Source: Entonaema liquescens
Lineage: Eukaryota > Ascomycota > Sordariomycetes > Xylariales > Xylariaceae
NCBI GenBank assembly: GCA_902805475.1
Contig: CADCSX010000023.1
Location: 434,001-498,000, forward strand
DNA: 64,000 nucleotides
Direction: 5' to 3'
Below the pieces are notes generated by a model. The model was given only the letters and a program-made list of their open reading frames with translations. It was not told the origin of the DNA and ran no database searches. The position numbers and the translations under genes were made by a program. Every line of letters starts with the position of its first letter. The first letter of the stretch is position 1. Below, piece by piece: positions 57,681 to 64,000 of this stretch.

Positions 57681-58147
57681 ATGGCCGCCCTACAACAACT
57701 GCGAATAGCCTCATTCTTCCCCTCCCTCTTCCCGAGGATAGCATCGACGAACTTTCAGTCCTCTTTCCGATCGACCGTCCTATATACACAACATGCACAG
57801 GAGTCGCGATTACCGTCAATAACTGACCTCGCTATCGCTCTTCCTGCTGCTATCTCGAGTATACCGTCGTTATTGGGTGATATATGGGAAGGCATACTTC
57901 GAGCAGTGCCCAAGAAAAAGACATCACACATGAAGAAGAGGCATCGGTTGCTAGCAGGCAAGGCTTTGAAGGATGTTACATCATTAAACAAGTGCCCAGC
58001 TTGCGGAGGAGTTAAGAAGATGCATACTCTATGTTCTAATTGCATGGGCCGTTAGTTATCTTTCTTCATGATATCGATGTTATGCTAACTTATATATGAC
58101 TAGGTCTTGGCGGTATGCTTGAACGAGATCTCAAGCAAAAGGCATGA
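57681..58147 (+). CDS. mrpl32: Mitochondrial large-subunit ribosomal protein bL32m
   Basis: Exons 57681-58050 and 58104-58147, phase 1; 137 residues. The N-terminal 70 residues are a typical import signal (Ala/Ser/Arg/Leu-rich, MAALQQLRIASFFPSLFPRI in outline). The mature part has VPKKKTSHMKKRHRLLAGKA, KDVTSLNKCPACGG and HTLCSNCM, with four Cys for zinc. In yeast, Mrpl32 is processed by the m-AAA protease. The start is the ATG at 57681. An in-frame TTG upstream would add six residues. The last exon encodes only 14 residues and ends LKQKA. Confidence 0.93.
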
Positions 58148-58789
58148 TCGGTGAGCTTGGACTACAGATAGATATACGTCTAGTCTTATAGTTGTACAGA
58201 TCAGATATGGACCCGGAATTCATGCATACCACTGGCGTTCTGGTATATTGGTAAGGGATTCTACAGTAAATATTGATGGTGAAAGACATGTACAATAAGA
58301 ATCCGGCTCCATGAATCCGCGTCTTGCCTTGCTATTGAGTAAAGGTATATGTCACTAGTATTGCTGATGTTCGGTTCACTTTTTGCTATGAAAGCCAAAT
58401 CCAAAGTAGACCATCGTGACCTAGTTACATTAGGTACGTTTATTCGCACGCTACATGTATCATACATGGATGTAACACATCGAGGTAGAATATGAAACAA
58501 ATACACAGTACTCACTAATTCGCTAGCGGTGAAAGAGTAAGGTAAGGACGAGGGACTGAACATGTGATGTAATCAGATTTGAGACCTTAGGTATGAGGTA
58601 GTTTTACATTGGTATAGAAAGAAGCCTCTACCTTAGGTACATCAGGTCTCCAATTTTTAGTGAACCCCACCATAGCTAAGACTTGCAGATGCTTTATCTG
58701 CAGTAACTAATATTCCTAACATCATCAACCCCACCACTCTCTCTCTACACCACCAGATTCACACAAGTCTACATGGATCGATAGCCACC
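58148..58789. other. Intergenic region upstream of Ski8
   Basis: About 640 bases with TCTC/CACC-rich sequence near 58735-58765. No gene recognised. Confidence 0.5.
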
Positions 58790-59988
58790 ATGGTAGGCAC
58801 AAGGAACGACGTCGCATATGATGCAGTTATTTCGCTAATACATCTATAGTCTAAGCAATACCTGACGACACATACTATCGACAATGGTAAGAAATGTTCT
58901 TTTCTTACACCCAACCCAGACCCAAACCAACCTTAGACAGGCAAGCTTTAGGCTTTTAAGCTTCAACCAAGCTAATAATAATATTCATTAGCACATATAA
59001 CCGACATCTTCTCCCTCGCAGCCACTCCCACGGCACTCCTCTCTGCCAGCGGTTCTTCAACTATACATATACATGCCACTTCGCAACCCTCTATCCCTCT
59101 AGTACAGTCTCTTACCGGTGCGCATAAGCTCGGCTGCCACCATATTGCCGTCTCTCGCAATGGCAAGGTCGCAGCATCGGCTGGTTTTGGCGGTGAAATG
59201 AAAATATGGAAGCTAGCTGAATCAGTCCCGGCCGAGTGGCAGCCCTTTGGAGAGTTAGATCCTGCGAAAGGCTCGGGTAAGAGCGCTGGAGAGGTGTGGG
59301 CCATTGCGCTTAGTGAAGACGGTCAATACCTGGCTTCTACTACGTACGATGGGCGAGTCAACGTATGGGACCTTCTTGGAGACAGGTCCGAAAAGTTACG
59401 CGAGTACGAGACAGGCAATGCAGGCTCTGGCTCTTTTGGGCTCTGTGTGGATCTGAGTCGCGATGGGAAATACACAGCAAGTGGTCACCAAAGTGGTGCT
59501 GTCTATGTATTTAATAACGACACGGGTCGACTGCAATACTCCCTCCCTGGTATGTTTCACTTCTTAATCAACCCTTTTAACCCCTTTCCAAATTTCTTTG
59601 AGCTAAATAACAGATAGGCCTGGTTAAACCCATCAGAACAGTGGCCTTCTCACCGGCTAGTACACGTCTGGCTGCCGCTGGTGATGCGGGTATCATTGCA
59701 GTTTATGATACAAAACACGGCGAGCATGTAGGCAATCTAAAGGGTCATACAGCTTGGATCACTTCTATCGACTGGAACGATACGGGCGAATATTTACTTA
59801 GCGGTGCTTTCGACGGCAAGGTAAAGGTATGGTCTATCGACAGAGGCGTCTGTGTTGCAACACACAGCGAAACAGACAAAGCGCTCTGGACTGTCAAGTG
59901 GTTGCCCAAGACAGGACGGAATGAGATGTTCTGCACAGCCGGTGCAAACAGAAGTCTAACTTTTTACCGCGAAGCAACTGGTGCGTAA
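58790..59988 (+). CDS. ski8: Ski8-like WD40 repeat protein
   Basis: Exons 58790-58792 (ATG alone), 58850-58886, 58992-59549 and 59618-59988; 322 residues. The start reads M/SKQYLTTHTIDNAHITDIF, as in Ski8 proteins. WD40 repeats include KLGCHHIAVSRNGKVAASAG with GGEMKIWKL, AIALSEDGQYLASTTYDG with RVNVWDLLG, RTVAFSPASTRLAAAGDAG and ITSIDWNDTGEYLLSGAFDG with KVKVWSIDRGVCVATH. Ski8 links Ski2 and Ski3 in the Ski complex that feeds mRNA to the cytosolic exosome, and in yeast it also acts in meiotic recombination. Length and the C-terminal AGANRSLTFYREATGA fit. The first exon is only the initiator codon, followed by GTAGGC; it is needed because the next exon starts with Ser. Confidence 0.9.
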
Positions 59989-60853
59989 AGTGTTGCACTG
60001 AGCATATAGCTTAATATTTGCCTCGCCGGCGTTTAGGGAAAGGAAAAGACAGGGGTCTCTGCATATGCGGCAGCGAATTGTGATATACACGTGCTTGGTT
60101 GAACTTAGCTTATCTTCTGTAGCTAATTGAAGATGCATATGAAGTCAACCCACCCTGTAGTAACTAAAAATATGTGCATGCGCTCTTTACACTATCGCTT
60201 CAACTCCCAATGAATACTGGATTCGTTCGGTCTTGCCTCCCACCAGCCAGGCAACGTAGCCAAATTCATAATTCAGACTCAGTTGAGAAATTACCACTTA
60301 AAAGAACTATCTTATGAAACTATTTCCACGTAGAACGCCTTGAAATTTGACAGAGCTGATAGTCGATAGCGTTGTATCAAAAGAACTACTAAACGTAGTT
60401 GTATGACCCTTACCAAAATATATATCATATAGAAAAATTACCTACATATAGCTTTGATATTGATAATCAGATACCTGAAATGAGGCAGTAGCACCTTATT
60501 AACTCACTCAATACATTATAATAAATACCTAAGCCACGTTAGACTTATAAATAAGCCCGAAGTCGGTACGGTGTGTAACTCAGGTCGGTTACCCCTGAAC
60601 CACCCCTCTCGCCTAGGTATAGAATAATGCAGAACATAGCGCGATCCTTCTCTGAACTTTTATATATTAACTAGAGACAGCCATAAAATTGATTAAGATA
60701 GTTTACTTCTAGGTTATTTCCTTTCAATTTAACTATCATATCTATAGGGATCGAAGAACCACTAAGATTGAATATACAAGACCTTCAGTCAAATACTTAA
60801 CACGATTCCTCCATTCTAAGTTCTAAAGTCTCACTAGCCGATTAAGAGCCAAA
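59989..60853. other. Intergenic region
   Basis: About 865 AT-rich bases upstream of the acetyltransferase gene. No gene recognised. Confidence 0.5.
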
Positions 60854-62054
60854 ATGTCCGATACTCCAATAACAACAGGGACGGAACTGTTTCCTGTGGA
60901 ACTGCCGGGTGCTCCAGCCATCACGACACAGGGGCCGAGCAGGCCAGCGGCTCTCCCACCGGTAACCACGGGCACATCTGAGCGCTACATACATGGGCTT
61001 GCGAGTGCCGTATCACGAGCTTCAGCCACAGATCCATTATCAGTAATGTTCCAGGCAGAAAAACTCCCTCCAGGCCAGAAAATCAGCGACGTGGACCTCG
61101 CCACTATACAGCGCATGGTGTACGACTCAGCTATCACTCGTCTCACAGCGAAGCTCGCGGCCGGCGCATTCGTAGCCGAGGCCGGCGGCTTTGCGGCGGG
61201 AGCGTGTTGGGAGCCGGATCAAGTGGGAACTCCGCACCGCGTAGATGTAGTGACGGCGGTAGCGACAAGGCCGCTTTTTAAGAGCTTTGCAGACGCAGTT
61301 GCGGAGCTCCAGCGTGTTCACTTGTATCCTGTAGCGGAGCGTGTAAGTGCCGGTCGCTACTGGAAGTTGAGTCTTATGGCGAGAGATCCGGCGGTGGAGT
61401 ATGTGCCAGGTGCTGGTGAGTGGTTTCTACTTGTATTACCCCTTAACCCCTAACCCCTTTTCCGGTTGATGTGAGTCGGGCTAGAGGCTGGTCGGACTCT
61501 CCGGTCTCGAGAACATTATCAATTTTAAGGTTCAATCCCCTAGGGCTTGTGCGAGGTATGGTATATGATGCGTGATAAGTATCTAGCCTACGGACTGCGA
61601 GATATGTGAACAAGAAGTTATGCTGTCAACCTTGTAGCGTAATACATAATAACTGTGCTCGCAAGCTTCCCACAAGGTGCAATCTATAAGCTTCCTATGG
61701 CAATATCAACGAGAATTGCCTAGATATTAGATGATACTCTGTCCTTCTCGGCAATAAGTCTCGAACCTATCGTTCTGGTACCCGCAATAGGAGACTATTT
61801 TCGGCAAGTAGATTACACCACTAACACTCGTTATTCTAGTTCGGGCTGTGCTAGTCCCCTTCATGGAACAGTTCACGTCCAACCAAAATGAAGGCGGTGC
61901 TATGCCCATATGGCTGGAGGCTGGCAACGAACAAGCTCGTGACGTCTACGCTCACTTTGGATTTCGTGTGGTGGGCGAAATAGTTACTGGTGGGGTTAAG
62001 ACCTGGGGCATGATATACACAGGGAATATTGATGCTGGAGATGAAGACATATAG
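60854..62054 (+). CDS. GNAT-family N-acetyltransferase
   Basis: Exon 60854-61415, intron 61416-61839, exon 61840-62054, phase 1; 258 residues. The pattern is the fungal GNAT type: residues about 65-125 form the first strands (VMFQAEKLPPGQ, LTAKLAAGAFVAEAGGFAAGACWEP). A mid domain contains PLFKSFADAVAELQR and YWKLSLMARDPAVE, and the last exon has the classical block AVLVPFMEQF and PIWLEAGNEQARDVYAHFGFRVVGEIV-like motif (read in two parts). Pezizomycotina have many such proteins; the substrate is unknown. The 424-base intron is unusually long for this window; an overlooked exon is possible but the frame is closed without one. Confidence 0.82.
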
Positions 62055-63493
62055 AGTGATCTCTATGTACTAATAAAATAACCTTGCCCAACCTAGTTTC
62101 TGAAGACTGTAATACATAGGTAGCCACAAGGCCACGCAGGTGTCCAAGTTTTAAATATTTTCGTCATATAGACCTAGTTAAGAATGCCTGAACAGAAATA
62201 GCGTCGTTATTCCCCAAAGAACTCTTCTATCTACCTATATATTAGGTATTGTAAGTGTCCTTCATCCTAGGCATGTCATATGGGATCCTAACAGATCTTC
62301 GACCTTCCATCTACTAGAGAATGGACAATATCTAACATTACCTGTAATCTATGGAGGACACCTAGGCTTGGTATATGTATGATAATAACTCGTAAGTTCG
62401 AAACATATCAGTTCTTGTAATTAATACACAATAATATTTTCACTTTACCCCTCATGTTCCATAAGCAATATTTACTAGAGTTATATTTTCCACGCACTTT
62501 AATTAAGCTAGACATATTCAACAACATGATAGGCAGGTTCTCTCTCGAGTTTTAGGTACACTACTTGGTAAAGACCTAGGTAGGCTTGCTAGACAAATAC
62601 TTGGAATATATTTAGGCGCTAAAAAAAAATAATTCCTACTAATTAACCTGATAGCTACCTACCTAGGTACTTAAGAAGATTTTATGTTCTTGTACAAGGC
62701 TACTACTGATGTACTTGGATAAAGCAGGCTCACAGGCAGGCAGGAGTACCTAGGTAGCGAGGCCACTTTCCTTCTGGGTCTCTGAGGTTAGGCACTATGG
62801 TGTGTATTTGGAACTGAAGTACTGCTTCAAGTGTGGCATGCAGGAAGTAACCTCGTTGCTACTGCTGATATTGGAATAATACAATGGAACTATCACAAGA
62901 TAAGCACGGACCTAATACAGCATGTGCTAACAAACACTGTAAGGGCACTGCCGTAAAACTAAACTGGTAGTAGCACTGGCAATAGCGATTAGTCGACGAT
63001 TAGTCGACTTCAGGAACATAGATACCTCCTTAGTGTCCTAATATAGGGCTTGTCGCCTAAGAAACACACGCCGTAGCGTAAAATAATAGGAAAGAGCGGT
63101 CTCGTTGTTGCCCCGGTAGTGATTAGTCCATATGTTTCTCGTGTAATCAGTTGTCGCCTAATAATCTGCCAGACTTTTCTTTTCGCCGCCTTGAATTTTT
63201 ATTCACACCGCCTAACATTCTCTATTTAAGTGTGGCCAGGTTGTCCGCTTTCTGCTCCTCCTTGCATTCTATTCTTTCTTTCTCTACCTACCTTAAGCAA
63301 AACTTCAAAATATCTTTCAACTTTCAGGTAATAACTATATTAATAAGGTATTATCAACTTAAGCCTTCATAACATTTCTATTTCATCACAACGCAGACAA
63401 CGCATTAGAGTCGACTCCACAACGCGGTTATTACGTTGAAGTCAACTCCAACTGTGACAAATAGCTCAACTATATTTAATTCATCCAACAATA
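62055..63493. other. Intergenic region
   Basis: About 1.4 kb of AT-rich sequence with repeated CCTAGGTA/TACCTAGG words (62570-62680, 62740-62760). No convincing gene. Confidence 0.45.
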
Positions 63494-64000
63494 TGAATTG
63501 GACTGTCGGCTGTCCATTCCTTCTGGTGACTGGCAACGACTGCGAATGTAAGTTAACATAACCCTTTCACCTGACTATCTACTTCGCTTAATTAACATAT
63601 TGTCTCTCTAGATCCCTGACTCGTTGCCGCGATTAAAGACTCAGGGTCGTTTGCTGACTTACAGACACGAGAATCAAAGGGCCTCTGCATCCCTTACACA
63701 CAATACCCTTTGCGGTTTGACAATTTATACAAGACGTAAGTCCTTCCGACACTTCCATTACACACTTCCATTACACCATCAAATGCACCCTCTTCCCTGC
63801 TTTTGGACTACTATGTATTCATATCTTGATGTTGTTTGTTCGCGTTTCCTACATCTTGTTTCGCACTACTTCCCTACTTTCCTCTCACCTCTCATTTATA
63901 ATGATTCAGACCAGCCCTGTCTACTGGTCCTGAAACCAGCATAAATGTTTCAACTTCATCTCATTGGCCCCAGGAAGATTCTTACCCAATGGCAACGACT
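63494..64000 (+). other. Possible partial gene at the window edge
   Basis: An ATG at about 63493 opens a short exon (MNWTVGCPFLLVTGNDCE) before a clear GTAAGT donor at 63549 and a CTCTAG acceptor near 63611. A second donor GTAAGT follows at 63738. The simple join stops at once (YP*), so no working model was found. It may be a short transcript, a gene starting elsewhere, or chance. Confidence 0.25.

Noticed and set aside
61430..61462. CCCCTTAACCCCTAACCCC words resembling telomeric repeats
   Set aside because: Only two or three degenerate units inside an intron; not a telomeric TTAGGG array.

Overview
The window is nuclear DNA of a filamentous ascomycete (Pezizomycotina, most likely Sordariomycetes; the order is an inference). 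The evidence is short GT-AG introns of about 50-140 bases in most genes, genes on both strands without operons, a tRNA-Leu with an intron next to the anticodon, Pezizomycotina-style proteins (DUF7918, F-box/ankyrin proteins, arrestin-like protein, GH72 glucanosyltransferase) and an AT-saturated inverted-repeat element that looks RIP-mutated. No prokaryotic, viral or plasmid gene was found.

Layout. 0-15 kb is gene-poor and accessory: two Cys/His-module proteins (225-1115 and the 12-exon gene at 7063-8858), an RRM protein, an F-box protein, an RS-domain/Hub1 fusion, an F-box-ankyrin protein, an O6-alkylguanine-DNA alkyltransferase and a small tail-anchored protein. 15-36 kb holds a two-domain nuclear-looking protein, a 4.8 kb stretch with no convincing gene, Sen54 with broken reading frames, tRNA-Leu(UAG), an arrestin-like protein, a PPIL3-type cyclophilin, a DUF7918 protein with SUMO-related motifs, and a two-TM protein with three PPxY motifs. 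36-64 kb is mostly housekeeping: LCB3-type sphingoid-base phosphatase, the RIP-like TIR element, an SDR reductase tail-to-tail with the SUMO E1 subunit Uba2, queuosine salvage protein, Pol delta subunit 4, a small unknown protein, a GPI-anchored GH72 enzyme, guanylate kinase, Cdc10-type septin, mitochondrial bL32, Ski8 and a GNAT acetyltransferase. The last 1.9 kb has no confident gene.

The genes do not form one pathway or a biosynthetic cluster. Weak themes are RNA metabolism (Hub1, cyclophilin, Sen54, Ski8, tRNA, queuosine salvage) and the ubiquitin/SUMO field (Hub1, Uba2, F-box proteins, DUF7918, PPxY protein, arrestin). Exon structures were built by hand from splice motifs, frame continuity and family conservation; for every multi-exon model except the frame-broken Sen54, the exon lengths add up to a complete reading frame. 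The most unusual items are the one-module-per-exon Cys/His gene, the RS-Hub1 fusion, the 529-bp TIR element with an almost GC-free core, and the frame-broken Sen54.
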